From: Thiofilum sp039797965
GTDB lineage: Bacteria > Pseudomonadota > Gammaproteobacteria > Thiotrichales > Thiotrichaceae
DNA length: 35,517 nt
Direction of reading: 5' to 3'
Assembly: GCA_039797965.1 (NCBI GenBank)
Contig: JBDKGX010000019.1
Span: 1-35,517 of the forward strand
Both the position numbers and the translations under genes were made by a program. Under the pieces are notes generated by a model, which had not been told where the DNA came from, ran no database searches, and saw only the letters and a program-made list of their open reading frames with translations. Below are positions 16,042 to 25,400 of the stretch, piece after piece. Position 1 is the first letter of the stretch. Each line of letters begins with the position of its first letter.

Positions 16042-17348
16042 ATTGAATCTCCGCTGTGATGCGTTAAATCTAAAGACGGTTCAGTTTCAATCATAACCGG
16101 ACGAGTTTGAGTTTCTAAAGGTTCTGGACTTTCAATTTTACGCGAAGATGAAATACCCAACTCTGCTAAGCGTTTAGCACTAGGTATCACATGGCGCTCT
16201 AATGAGCCCACTAAACGATTATAACTTTCCACACTTTGCCCCAATTGCCGTCCGGTGTTTTGAATATGCGTGGTTAAAATACTAAGACGCTTGTGCAGCT
16301 CCTCACCAAGGGTACGAATTTGACTTGCATTGGCGGTCAAGGCAGCTTGTTTCCAACCAAACGCCACGGCTCGCAATAATGCCATTAAAGTGGCAGGTGA
16401 GGCTAAAATCACACGGGCTTCTAAAGCTTCCATTAATAAGGTTTTATCCTGCTCCAAAGCGGCACCTAAAAACGCCTCCCCGGGTACAAACAACACTACA
16501 AAATCGGGAGCTTGTTGGAATTGCTCCCAGTAGCGTTTAGCTGCCAGTACTCGTACATGCTCCCGCATTGCTCTGGCGTGTTTTTGTAAGTAAGTACTTC
16601 TGGTAGGTTCGTCCTCAGCTTCCATGGCTTGCAAATAAGCATCCATAGGTGCTTTAGCATCCACAATCAACTCACGTGCATCCGGCAACCGAACGACCAT
16701 ATCAGGACGAATCGTGCGCTCCTCATTCGAACGATGCACTTGTAATTCAAAATCACAGTACTCGGTCATGCCCGCCAATTCGACAATACGTTTTAAACTT
16801 AATTCACCCCATTGCCCGCGTGCAGTGGGATTTTTTAAAGCACTCGCCAGTTTGGTCGTTTCTTGGCGTAGCGAGAGTTGATCCAAACTTAAGGAGCGCA
16901 ATTGCTCCCCTAGAATACTAAAAGAAGCTTCTCGCGCTCGCTCAATGGCATAGAGATGCTGTTCGGTTTTTTCTAGGGCTTGGCGAATGGGATCGACTAA
17001 GTACTCAATAGATTGTTGGCGTTGTTCTAGGTCTGCTTTGGATTCGGCTTGAAATCGACTAAGATTTTCTTGGGCAAGTTGTAAAAAGTGCTCGTTATTG
17101 TCTTTTAAAGCACGTTGGGAGAGCACTGCAAAAGCATTATGCATGCGGTCTTGAGCATCATCGAGCATCGTTAAACGCTCCTCATGTAATTGCTCCTCGG
17201 TTTGGAGGCGAAACTCTAAACGGGCAATTTCATGTTTTGCCTGTTCTAAAGCTCGCCCATAAATCCAATAACCGATAGCTAATCCCAACCCTAAAGCTAA
17301 GAGTACTAAAAGCAAAGCGCTGTAAATGTCCAATCCGTTAGACAGCAT
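16038..17348 (-). CDS. rmuC: RmuC family protein, PD-(D/E)XK nuclease fold
   Basis: RmuC proteins are linked to DNA recombination and limit inversions at short inverted repeats; their core belongs to the PD-(D/E)XK nuclease superfamily. This 436-residue protein has an N-terminal membrane anchor (about 10-30), a coiled coil (35-170) and the conserved core. The core shows GQWGE (178-182), IRPDMVVRLPD (213-223), LIVDAKAP (227-234) and VPGEAFLGAAL (288-298). D216, D230 and K232 are the likely catalytic residues and are intact. It overlaps the MotA-like gene by 4 nt and follows gph by 18 nt. The clear coupling to an ion-channel pair is unusual. No SD is evident at its ATG, and an AGTACT copy occupies that position. 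Confidence 0.9.
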   Translation of the reverse strand: MLSNGLDIYSALLLVLLALGLGLAIGYWIYGRALEQAKHEIARLEFRLQTEEQLHEERLTMLDDAQDRMHNAFAVLSQRALKDNNEHFLQLAQENLSRFQAESKADLEQRQQSIEYLVDPIRQALEKTEQHLYAIERAREASFSILGEQLRSLSLDQLSLRQETTKLASALKNPTARGQWGELSLKRIVELAGMTEYCDFELQVHRSNEERTIRPDMVVRLPDARELIVDAKAPMDAYLQAMEAEDEPTRSTYLQKHARAMREHVRVLAAKRYWEQFQQAPDFVVLFVPGEAFLGAALEQDKTLLMEALEARVILASPATLMALLRAVAFGWKQAALTANASQIRTLGEELHKRLSILTTHIQNTGRQLGQSVESYNRLVGSLERHVIPSAKRLAELGISSSRKIESPEPLETQTRPVMIETEPSLDLTHHSGDSM

Positions 17349-17366
17349 AGTGAGAGTACTTTAAGG

Positions 17367-18050
17367 TTAGTGAGCTGACCGAACGGTAAGCCAATGCAGT
17401 AAATCTAAAGGATGTGCGAGTACTCCCTTAGCGCCCCAACTATCCACTTGCTCATCTTCACCAATATAGCCGTATGCTGCTACTAGCCCTGTCATACCTG
17501 CTCGATTAGCCGCCTCAATATCACGCGCCGCATCACCAACATATAAACAATATTGCGGGTCTATTTCACATTGTGCAGCCGCATACAACAGCGGCTCTGG
17601 ATTAGGCTTAGCTACTGCTAACGTATCACCACTGACCACGCTATAAGCACGCTCACGCAACCGCAACTCATCCAACAGTGCCAAAGTTAATAATGAAGGT
17701 TTATTAGTCACCACCCCCCATGGAATGCCCAAAGCTTCCAAGCGTTCAAGTACTAATTCGACCCCAGCAAATAGCTCACTATCTACACAAATATTGGCAG
17801 CATAATGATCCAGAAATAAACGAGTACGATGGCGCAGTTGATCTTCAGACATCTCCTCACCAAAACCTAATTTTAGTAATGCTCCAGCGCCATGTGATGC
17901 AGTGGCTCGCGCCTCATTAAAAGCTAGCGGTTCACGCCCTTCTGATTGTAGAACTGCGTTTAAAGCATTCACTAAATCAGGAGCGGTATCCACTAATGTA
18001 CCGTCCAAATCGAATAAAACGCCCTGTGGTAATGAGTAAGCCGTATTCAT
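17367..18050 (-). CDS. gph: Phosphoglycolate phosphatase (HAD family)
   Basis: This HAD hydrolase removes phosphate from 2-phosphoglycolate, which arises from DNA repair or photorespiratory-type chemistry. With the ATG at 18050 it has 227 residues. HAD motif I is DLDGTLVDTAPD (14-25, nucleophile D14), motif II VTNK (114-117), motif III includes K148 in AKPNPEP, and motif IV is GDAARD (172-177). An upstream ATG at 18071 is in frame but has no SD; AAGGA lies between the two, about 11 nt before the chosen ATG. It is the first gene of the gph-rmuC-channel operon. A related HAD substrate cannot be excluded. Confidence 0.85.
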   Translation of the reverse strand: MNTAYSLPQGVLFDLDGTLVDTAPDLVNALNAVLQSEGREPLAFNEARATASHGAGALLKLGFGEEMSEDQLRHRTRLFLDHYAANICVDSELFAGVELVLERLEALGIPWGVVTNKPSLLTLALLDELRLRERAYSVVSGDTLAVAKPNPEPLLYAAAQCEIDPQYCLYVGDAARDIEAANRAGMTGLVAAYGYIGEDEQVDSWGAKGVLAHPLDLLHWLTVRSAH

Positions 18051-18274
18051 GTAGATATAATTCCTTAGCATAACTATAAGCCGCTCATCCTTGCACCTTC
18101 AGGTAAACCGCAAGTGAATTAAGGCTTATAAAGTGTGTAATCATTTGGCATACGTTAACGAGGTTAGAGCCTAGTTGTAAACTGATCGCCACCTATAATC
18201 GTTTAAGTACTCATTAGATAGAATTATGCAAGATATAATTCATCTGTCAAAGCAACATTAGTGGATTGAAATTT

Positions 18275-18757
18275 ATGACATTCTTAAAGCGCTCCTTAGT
18301 TTTGGGTCTATTAGGAGCTGGTTTATGGTTCAGTACTCTACCTAGCTATGCCATGACAACCTTGTCCGGCAAACCCATTAAAATGGAGCAGTTGGTGGGT
18401 AAGGGACGCTGGGCAGCGGTTGAAATTTGGGCTTCTTATTGCTCAGTATGTCGCGAAAATATGCATCATTTAATAGAAATTGATCAAAAAATACCTGCCA
18501 TTGATGTATTTGGTATTTCAATAGATGATCAAGAAGGCAAAGAGGAGGCTCAACGCTTTATCCAACAACACAAAATGCGCTTTCCTAATATGCTCAGTAA
18601 TTCAGCTGAAATGGGTAGTTATCTAATGAAACATGCGGATGAAGGTTTTTTAGGTACACCAACACTTTTATTGTTTTCGCCTAAAGGTCAATTAGTGGCG
18701 GTACAACCAGGGCCTGTCACTGTTGATGAGTTAAAGAAATTTATTGAAAAACTATAG
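18275..18757 (+). CDS. Secreted thioredoxin-fold protein, TlpA/ResA-like
   Basis: From the ATG at 18275 this is a 160-residue protein with a signal peptide (1-26, ending PSYA). It has a thioredoxin-fold domain with redox motif WASYCSVC (52-59; C56 and C59) and the cis-proline region GTPTLLLF. It probably acts as a periplasmic thiol-disulfide oxidoreductase, for example in cytochrome c maturation or disulfide repair. The frame also allows TTG at 18266, but TGGA is better spaced for the ATG. It is transcribed away from gph and converges on minE. TATAAT hexamers at 18194-18199 and 18234-18239 are possible -10 boxes without good -35 partners. Confidence 0.85.
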   Translation: MTFLKRSLVLGLLGAGLWFSTLPSYAMTTLSGKPIKMEQLVGKGRWAAVEIWASYCSVCRENMHHLIEIDQKIPAIDVFGISIDDQEGKEEAQRFIQQHKMRFPNMLSNSAEMGSYLMKHADEGFLGTPTLLLFSPKGQLVAVQPGPVTVDELKKFIEKL

Positions 18758-18763
18758 GCCTCA

Positions 18764-18801
18764 GTAAGAAAACTCTTACCACCCTAAGTACTTTAGGGTG
18801 G
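18764..18801. terminator. Double hairpin between convergent genes
   Basis: A first stem (GTAAGA/TCTTAC, 18764-18779) is followed by a 9-bp stem (CCACCCTAA/TTAGGGTGG, 18779-18801) whose loop is made by an AGTACT copy. It separates the thioredoxin-like gene from minE and probably acts in both directions, although no long T-run follows. Confidence 0.55.
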
Positions 18802-18817
18802 GCAGTGTTAAATCCTT

Positions 18818-19075
18818 TTAATGTGCCCGTTCGGGTAACGTAATATTTAACTCTAGCACGTCAAAATCAGAACCTTTTTCAAATTGTACTTGTACTTGGG
18901 TTTCATCTACCTGCACATACTTGCGAATCACTTGCATAATATCGCGACGTAATTGTGGCAAAAAATCTGGCCCCGACCGATCTAAACGTTCGTGTGCAAT
19001 TAAAATTTGCAAACGCTCCTTAGCCACCTTTGCTGAATCCTGCTTGGTGGTTCTAAAGAAATCGAATAATCCCAT
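18818..19075 (-). CDS. minE: Cell division topological specificity factor MinE
   Basis: MinE stimulates the MinD ATPase and drives pole-to-pole oscillation so that MinC blocks division only at the poles. The 85-residue protein (E. coli 88) begins with the membrane-targeting MGLFDFF and carries the MinD-binding segment AKERLQILIAHER (18-30), followed by the topological specificity domain. It lies 3 nt after minD. Its SD, GGAGG, overlaps the minD stop codon, which suggests coupled translation. It contains no AGTACT copy. Confidence 0.97.
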   Translation of the reverse strand: MGLFDFFRTTKQDSAKVAKERLQILIAHERLDRSGPDFLPQLRRDIMQVIRKYVQVDETQVQVQFEKGSDFDVLELNITLPERAH

Positions 19076-19078
19076 TGG

Positions 19079-19888
19079 TTAACCTCCAAATAGGCGTTTG
19101 AGGAATCCCTTCTTCTCAACTTCTAAAAAGCGGTGTGGAACAGTTTCACCTAAATACCGTCGTACAAAATCATCATAAGCCTGACCAGCATGACTTTGCA
19201 TGTCTAAGATGACGGGAGAGCCATTATTAGAAGCTTGTAGCACACTTTTAGATTCAGGTATGACCCCAATTAACGGTACTGCCAAAATCTCTAAAATATC
19301 CTCCATCGCTAACATTTCCCCTTCCTGCACACGATCAGGCGCATAACGGGTAATCAATAAAAACTCACGGACGGACTCACCCTGCTCTGCTTTACGTGTT
19401 TTACTGGCTAATAAACCCAAAATACGATCAGAGTCCCGCACAGAGGACACTTCAGGATTGGTTACGACAATAGCATCATCTGCAAAGTACATGGCCATTG
19501 CAGCCCCTTTCTCAATCCCAGCGGGTGAGTCACAGATAATGTAATCGAAGTTATCCTCAATCAACTCATTAATAACCCGCTCCACTCCATCTTGAGTCAG
19601 CGACTCTTTATCACGGGTTTGAGAGGCTGGCAAAATAAATAAATTTTCACAGCGTTTATCTTTAATAAGTGCCTGCTTTAATGTGGCTTCTTTATTGATC
19701 ACATTAATAAAATCATAAACCACACGGCGCTCACAACCCATAATTAAATCTAGATTACGTAAACCCACATCGAAATCTATAACGGCTGTTTTATGTCCCC
19801 GTAATGCTAAGCCAGTTGCAAAAGCTGCACTGGTTGTTGTTTTACCTACACCACCCTTACCAGAGGTAATTACAATAATCCTAGTCAA
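19079..19888 (-). CDS. minD: Septum site-determining ATPase MinD
   Basis: MinD binds the membrane in its ATP form, recruits MinC and is released by MinE. The start is TTG at 19888, preceded by AAAGGAG at 7 nt, giving 269 residues (E. coli 270) that begin with TRIIVITSGKGGVGKTT after the initiator. An upstream ATG in the same frame (19951) would add 21 residues with no homology to the family. The deviant Walker A GKGGVGKT is near residue 10, DFDVGLRNLD near 40, and the C-terminal amphipathic membrane anchor is KKGFLKRLFGG. It contains no AGTACT copy. A 133-nt gap separates it from minC. Confidence 0.96.
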   Translation of the reverse strand: MTRIIVITSGKGGVGKTTTSAAFATGLALRGHKTAVIDFDVGLRNLDLIMGCERRVVYDFINVINKEATLKQALIKDKRCENLFILPASQTRDKESLTQDGVERVINELIEDNFDYIICDSPAGIEKGAAMAMYFADDAIVVTNPEVSSVRDSDRILGLLASKTRKAEQGESVREFLLITRYAPDRVQEGEMLAMEDILEILAVPLIGVIPESKSVLQASNNGSPVILDMQSHAGQAYDDFVRRYLGETVPHRFLEVEKKGFLKRLFGG

Positions 19889-20021
19889 TCTGATACTCCT
19901 TTGGGAAATTGGGGATTTGAGCTTGGTGAATACTGAAGCCATAGACACCACAGTTTAGCAAATCGTCAGGTAAAAACTAATGATCTGCACTGCTACATTA
20001 GTTATTGCCTGTAGATTAGTG

Positions 20022-20735
20022 TTAAAACATGGGGTCAATAACGAGTTTTTCACCACTTAAATAAATCATAGCAGGACGACCTTTCAGAGGCGTGTCGACC
20101 TCATCTAATAAGCGATAACGACCCGCTATAGCTACTAATTCAGCCTCTAATTTCTGGCAAAAAATCCGTGCACTAGTGTCACCTAAGACCCCCGCTAGTA
20201 CCCGCCCCCGTAATGAACCATATACATGCACAGACCCTGCCGATAAAAGCTCCGACCCCGCACTAGTATGTTGTAATACCACAATATCTCCCTCAAGAGA
20301 GCACACCTGCTGCCCCGAACGCACAGGCTTATCAATTAATAATAAATGGGATTGAGCTGCTTTTGAGGTTAAAGATTTATCAGGTGTAATTTCCACAGGT
20401 ATAGTAGGCTGACTAGCCTTAGTAGCAGCACTAGGACGCAGAATAGCCCAGCCTGCAGCGATTGCATTTCCGACTAATTCATCCGGAAAATTTCGCAAAC
20501 CTACTGGAATGAAATCCGCTTCGCGTATAACATCGGCGAGAATTTTTAGATCGATATTTTGGCATTCCGCGCTTATACCCTGACAATCCACGATGATAGG
20601 TCCTTTGGATAAAACGGGTGACGTTTCACGTTTTTGTTTTAAAGCCATACCAATTGCTTCAGCATTACTTGACTGTAAAGCCAGTACATTAACTAGCGTC
20701 ATTTCGCCTTTAAAGAGAAAGGGGTGTTTTGCCAT
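20022..20735 (-). CDS. minC: Septum site-determining protein MinC
   Basis: MinC inhibits FtsZ polymerisation and is positioned by MinD. It has 237 residues: an N-terminal FtsZ-inhibiting domain (1-100), a linker rich in Ala, Ser and Thr, and the C-terminal beta-helix with RSGQ (139-142) for MinD binding, then VHVYGSLRGRVLAG (169-182) and FCQKLEAELVAIAG (192-205). The ATG has a strong AAGGAGG SD. It is the first gene of minC-minD-minE and is divergent from the Sel1-repeat gene; the 180 nt between them must hold both promoters. It contains no AGTACT copy. Confidence 0.95.
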   Translation of the reverse strand: MAKHPFLFKGEMTLVNVLALQSSNAEAIGMALKQKRETSPVLSKGPIIVDCQGISAECQNIDLKILADVIREADFIPVGLRNFPDELVGNAIAAGWAILRPSAATKASQPTIPVEITPDKSLTSKAAQSHLLLIDKPVRSGQQVCSLEGDIVVLQHTSAGSELLSAGSVHVYGSLRGRVLAGVLGDTSARIFCQKLEAELVAIAGRYRLLDEVDTPLKGRPAMIYLSGEKLVIDPMF

Positions 20736-20850
20736 TGGGTTATCCTCCTTGTTAACTAACCATGAGCTTGTATATGGAAAGACCCGCTTTAAATTTTACC
20801 TTATCGAAAAATTTTTATCTTTTAATAAGAATTTGTTATATTTATATTAA

Positions 20851-20872
20851 GTTTGAAAAACAATCTTCAAAC
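20851..20872 (+). other. Small hairpin in the leader of the Sel1-repeat gene
   Basis: GTTTGAA and TTCAAAC form a 7-bp stem with an 8-nt loop, 43 nt before the proposed start. The preceding DNA (20800-20850) is very AT-rich and likely contains the promoter, but no single -35/-10 pair stands out. Confidence 0.3.
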
Positions 20873-20915
20873 CTAAACCACTCCTGAATAACTAAGCTTG
20901 CTGGAATTTATAATC

Positions 20916-22259
20916 ATGAGCAGGAGCAATAATCGCGCCTTTTTTTCCCGTACTGCATTAGCAGCTACCCTTAGTTTATATTTAACCGGTATAGCCGCAC
21001 TTGCGGAAACAGATGCAACGACTACTAAATTACCAGAGTTAGGCAGTATCACGAATCCCGCAGAACAATTTCGAATTGCTGAACGCTATATTAAGGGAGC
21101 CGGTGTAGAAAGCAACCCAGAGCTTGGGATGGAGTGGCTACGTTTAGCTGCCGCACAACAATATCCTAAAGCCCTTTACGAACTAGCCTTTCATTACGAA
21201 CATGGTATTGATATCAAACAAGATGTTAATAAAGCCATTAGCTTTTATAAGCAAGCTGCCACTTTAGGGTATATGGATGCGCAATTTAATTTAGGCTTCC
21301 TTTACATTAAAACGGGCGATGTTAAATCAGCTCGTGATTGGCTTGAACGGGCTGCCCTACAAAATGATAGAGACGCACAATATAATCTTTCCCTAATCTA
21401 TGCCGATAATATGTTAGGTGGAGAGGCTGATAAAACTAAAGCTATTGAATGGCTTACCAAAGCGGCTGAAAATGGTCACCGTGACGCCCAATTTAATTTA
21501 GGTACTCGTTACCTTCAGGGTGATATCGTTGAAAAAAACATGGAAAAAGCAGCTTATTGGTTCACTGCAGCGGCTAATCAAAACGATGCTGCAGCCCAAT
21601 TTAATTTAGGTTTAATGTATGAAGAAGGCGATGGTGTTGAAAAAAATCTAGAAAGAGCTATTGAGTGGTACAGAAAAGCCGCCGAGCATAATGAAGCAGG
21701 TGCCCAATATAATTTGGGTATTAAATACATTCTAGGTGAGGGCGTTGAGCAAAACACCGACAAAGGTATTGAATGGGTATCGCGTGCAGCAGAAAACAAA
21801 AATCCTGCAGCCCAATACATGATGGCCTACCTATTTAACCAAGGCAGTGATCTACCTCATGACCCTACTCAAGCCCTGTATTGGTATCGTGCCTCTGCAG
21901 AACAAGGCTATCCTGAGGCTCAATATAATCTCGCTATGATGTTCGCCAAAGGTGAAGGCGTTATGCAAGATTATAAAGAATCACTCTTTTGGGTACGCAA
22001 AGCCGCTCAAGCTAATCATATTAATGCCCAATATAGCTTAGGTACTTTCCTCGCTAAAGGCTTGGGTACTCCCAAAAATCTACCTGAAGCCGCATTTTGG
22101 CTCTCACTAGCCGCCGCCAAAGGTGAAACCCATGCGGTTGAAAATCGTGATGTGGTTATGGAAATGCTAAGTACTGCTGAACGTGATGACGTTAAAAAGC
22201 GTCTAGAAATCGAACTCGCTGATAATCCTATCAATAATAAAAAAATCCCTACTCGTTAA
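20916..22259 (+). CDS. Secreted Sel1-like repeat protein
   Basis: The 447-residue protein has an N-terminal signal peptide (ending near AALAE) followed by about ten Sel1-like repeats of about 36 residues. Each has the pattern AQYNLGxxYxxGxGVxxNxxxAxxWxxKAA; the repeats between about 100 and 380 are the most regular. Such helical solenoids act as protein-protein adaptors, often in the periplasm, for example in envelope stress or secretion. No enzyme domain is attached. The frame opens at TTG 20898; the ATG at 20916 gives a standard signal peptide and is preferred, although its SD (GGA at 12 nt) is weak. It is monocistronic as far as can be seen. Confidence 0.85.
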   Translation: MSRSNNRAFFSRTALAATLSLYLTGIAALAETDATTTKLPELGSITNPAEQFRIAERYIKGAGVESNPELGMEWLRLAAAQQYPKALYELAFHYEHGIDIKQDVNKAISFYKQAATLGYMDAQFNLGFLYIKTGDVKSARDWLERAALQNDRDAQYNLSLIYADNMLGGEADKTKAIEWLTKAAENGHRDAQFNLGTRYLQGDIVEKNMEKAAYWFTAAANQNDAAAQFNLGLMYEEGDGVEKNLERAIEWYRKAAEHNEAGAQYNLGIKYILGEGVEQNTDKGIEWVSRAAENKNPAAQYMMAYLFNQGSDLPHDPTQALYWYRASAEQGYPEAQYNLAMMFAKGEGVMQDYKESLFWVRKAAQANHINAQYSLGTFLAKGLGTPKNLPEAAFWLSLAAAKGETHAVENRDVVMEMLSTAERDDVKKRLEIELADNPINNKKIPTR

Positions 22260-22415
22260 CTACAACAGGGGCGCTTTGTCTCTAGTAATGGGCTTGAAAT
22301 TGCTAGAGACAAACCGTAGATAAATCCCCATCAGTACTCCTGCTTTTTATATAGAAGTTCACCGCTTGCTAGGTTCAGAGTAAAATGCCACGTTTTACGG
22401 TGTTTGGATTTGCTC

Positions 22416-25400
22416 ATGAGTGCTTGGCTAAAACCTATATTTCCCCCTCCTCCTGCTAACTCGACTTACTGGGGACAACTTCAAGGCAGTGCCCAAAGCT
22501 TACTCATTGCTAATGCAGCCGAACAACACAAAGGTATAGTACTAGTACTTACCGCTGATATTCATGCTGCTCACCGCTTAGAAGCTTCTCTGCGCTTTTT
22601 TACACCTAGTACCCCTATTCATATTTTCCCTGATTGGGAAACCTTGCCCTATGACATTTTCTCACCCCTTGAAGATATTGTTTCGGAACGTTTAAAACTC
22701 CTATCAAAATTATCGAGTATGAATCAGGGCATTTTAATCATGTCCATGACTACTCTTATGCACCGTTTACCTCCCACCCATTACGTGCATGCTCATACCC
22801 TAAACGTAAAGACTGGCGACAAATTTAAAGTCGAAACCTTCCGCCAACAACTTGAACAAGCGGGCTATCGCTCGGTCAATCAAGTACTGGAGCATGGTGA
22901 ATATGCCACTCGTGGCTCGATCTTTGATTTGTTCCCAATGGGTAGTGAGGTTCCGTATCGGATTGATTTATTTGATGATGAAATCGAAAGCATTCGCAGC
23001 TTTGACCCTGAAACTCAACGGACTCAAGACAAAGTACTGCAAATCGAACTACTGCCAGCCCGTGAGTTTCCCTTAGATAAAGACGGCATTGCACTCTTTA
23101 AACAAAACTACCGCCATCAATTAGGCGGCGATCTCAGTCGTAGTCAGATTTACGATGCCGTCAGTAAAGGCAATACTCCAGCGGGGATTGAATACTATCT
23201 ACCGTTATTTTTTGAGCATACGGCAACGCTGTTTGATTACTTGCCCGAACGTACTCTGGTGATCTTTGAGGACAAAGCACAAACGGCAATACCCACCTTT
23301 TGGAATACCATTGAGCATCGCTATGAAGAACGTCGCCATGATATTGAGCGCCCCCTTTTAGAACCCAAAAAGGTTTTCATTGACCCCGCCTCACTACAAT
23401 ACAAATTAGGGCGTTATCGGCGTATTCAGGTCTCACCTGATACCGAACAAGTAGGTACCCACTACCCTACTCATGCCTTACCACCGTTGTTAGTTCAAAC
23501 GAAGCACGACCAGCCTTTAATCTTACTGACCGAATTTTTAAAACTACTCAAAGGTCGAGTACTTTTTACGGCTGAATCTGCGGGACGACGTGAAGCACTA
23601 TTACAGCTCCTACGTGATAATCGTCTTAGCGTCAAAGTACTGGATAGCTGGCAAGCGTTTCTAGACTCAAAAGAACTGATGGCGATTACGGTCGCGCCAC
23701 TAGAGTCAGGCTTTTGGCTCAAAGAACCTGCTTTAGCTGTTATTCCCGAAACGCTGTTACATGGCGCACCTGTTCAACAACAGCGCCGCCGCAAAAAAGC
23801 CACCCGCGATGCGGACTCCATTATTCGTAATCTCACCGATTTGAACGAAGGTGCTCCCGTAGTACACGAAGAACATGGGGTGGGGCGTTATTTGGGTATG
23901 CAAACCATTACTACGGGGGGCATGACCTCCGAGTACTTAACCTTAGAGTACTCGGGTGGTGATCGGCTCTATGTCCCTGTGACGGCGTTGCATCTGATTA
24001 GTCGCTATACGGGTGTATCGCCTGATGCCGCGCCTTTGCATAAATTGGGTAATGAACAATGGAGCAAAAGTCGGCAAAAAGCGGCCGAAAAAGCCCGTGA
24101 TGTGGCAGTGGAGTTACTCGATATTCACGCCCGCCGCGCTGCGCAACAAGGTAATGCCTTTAGCTTCGACGAATTAGAATACCAGCAATTTTCAGCAGGT
24201 TTCCCATTTGAAGAAACGCCCGATCAAGCCCTAGCTATTGAATCAGTCATTCGTGATATGCGCTCCACTCAACCCATGGATAGGGTGGTATGTGGTGACG
24301 TGGGCTTTGGTAAAACTGAAGTGGCGATGCGTGCCACCTTTATCGCCGCCAATGCAGGCAAACAAGTCGCCATCATTGCCCCCACTACCCTACTCGTACA
24401 ACAACATCTTAATAATTTTCGCGACCGCTTTGCCGATTGGCCGTTTGTGATTGAATCTTTATCACGCTTTAAAACCGCTGCTCAAGTCAAACAAGCACTC
24501 GACAAAGTTGCGGTGGGGCAAATCGATATTGTCATTGGTACACATAAACTACTTCAAGAGGATGTGATCTTTAAAAATCTCGGTTTAGTCATTATTGATG
24601 AGGAACACCGTTTTGGGGTGCGCCATAAAGAGCAACTCAAAAAGCTCCGTGCTAATGTGGATATGCTCACCATGACCGCCACCCCGATTCCACGTACTTT
24701 GAATATGTCTTTATCGGGTTTGCGGGATTTATCTATTATTGCCACTCCTCCCGTGCAACGCCATGCAATCAAAACTTTTGTCACGGAATGGAGCAATACC
24801 CTCATTCAAGAGGCGTGTGCACGGGAAATCGCACGCGGTGGGCAAGTGTATGTACTGCATAACGAAGTCGATACCATCGGCAAAATGGTGGAAGACCTCC
24901 AAGTACTCCTACCCCAAGCCAAAATCCAATATGCACACGGGCAAATGCGTGAGCGCGAATTGGAAAGCATCATGCAGGACTTTTACCATCAGCGTTTCCA
25001 GATTTTAGTGGCGACCACCATTATTGAAAATGGTATCGACGTGCCCTCGGCGAATACCATTATTATTAATCGCGCTGACAAATTGGGTTTAGCACAACTC
25101 CATCAATTACGTGGGCGGGTGGGACGCTCGCATCATCGCGCTTATGCGTATTTGATTACACCCCCTAAAAAGTCATTAACACCCGATGCGAAAAAACGTT
25201 TAGAAGCCATTGAATCCTTAGAAGATTTGGGTGTTGGTTTTACATTAGCCACACACGATTTAGAAATTCGGGGGGCAGGTGAATTATTGGGCGAAGACCA
25301 AAGTGGACAAATCCAAGAGATTGGTTATCACCTTTATAATGATTTATTAAAACGTGCCGTACGAGCTTTAAAAACTGGAAAAACCACTGATTTGTCGCAA

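Noticed and set aside
14135..17348. Canonical Zorya defence system
   Set aside because: No ZorC, ZorD helicase or ZorE HNH nuclease gene is adjacent, and RmuC is a housekeeping family. Only the general layout is similar.
19889..19951. N-terminal 21-residue extension of MinD
   Set aside because: It has no family counterpart, and a strong SD directly precedes the TTG at 19888.
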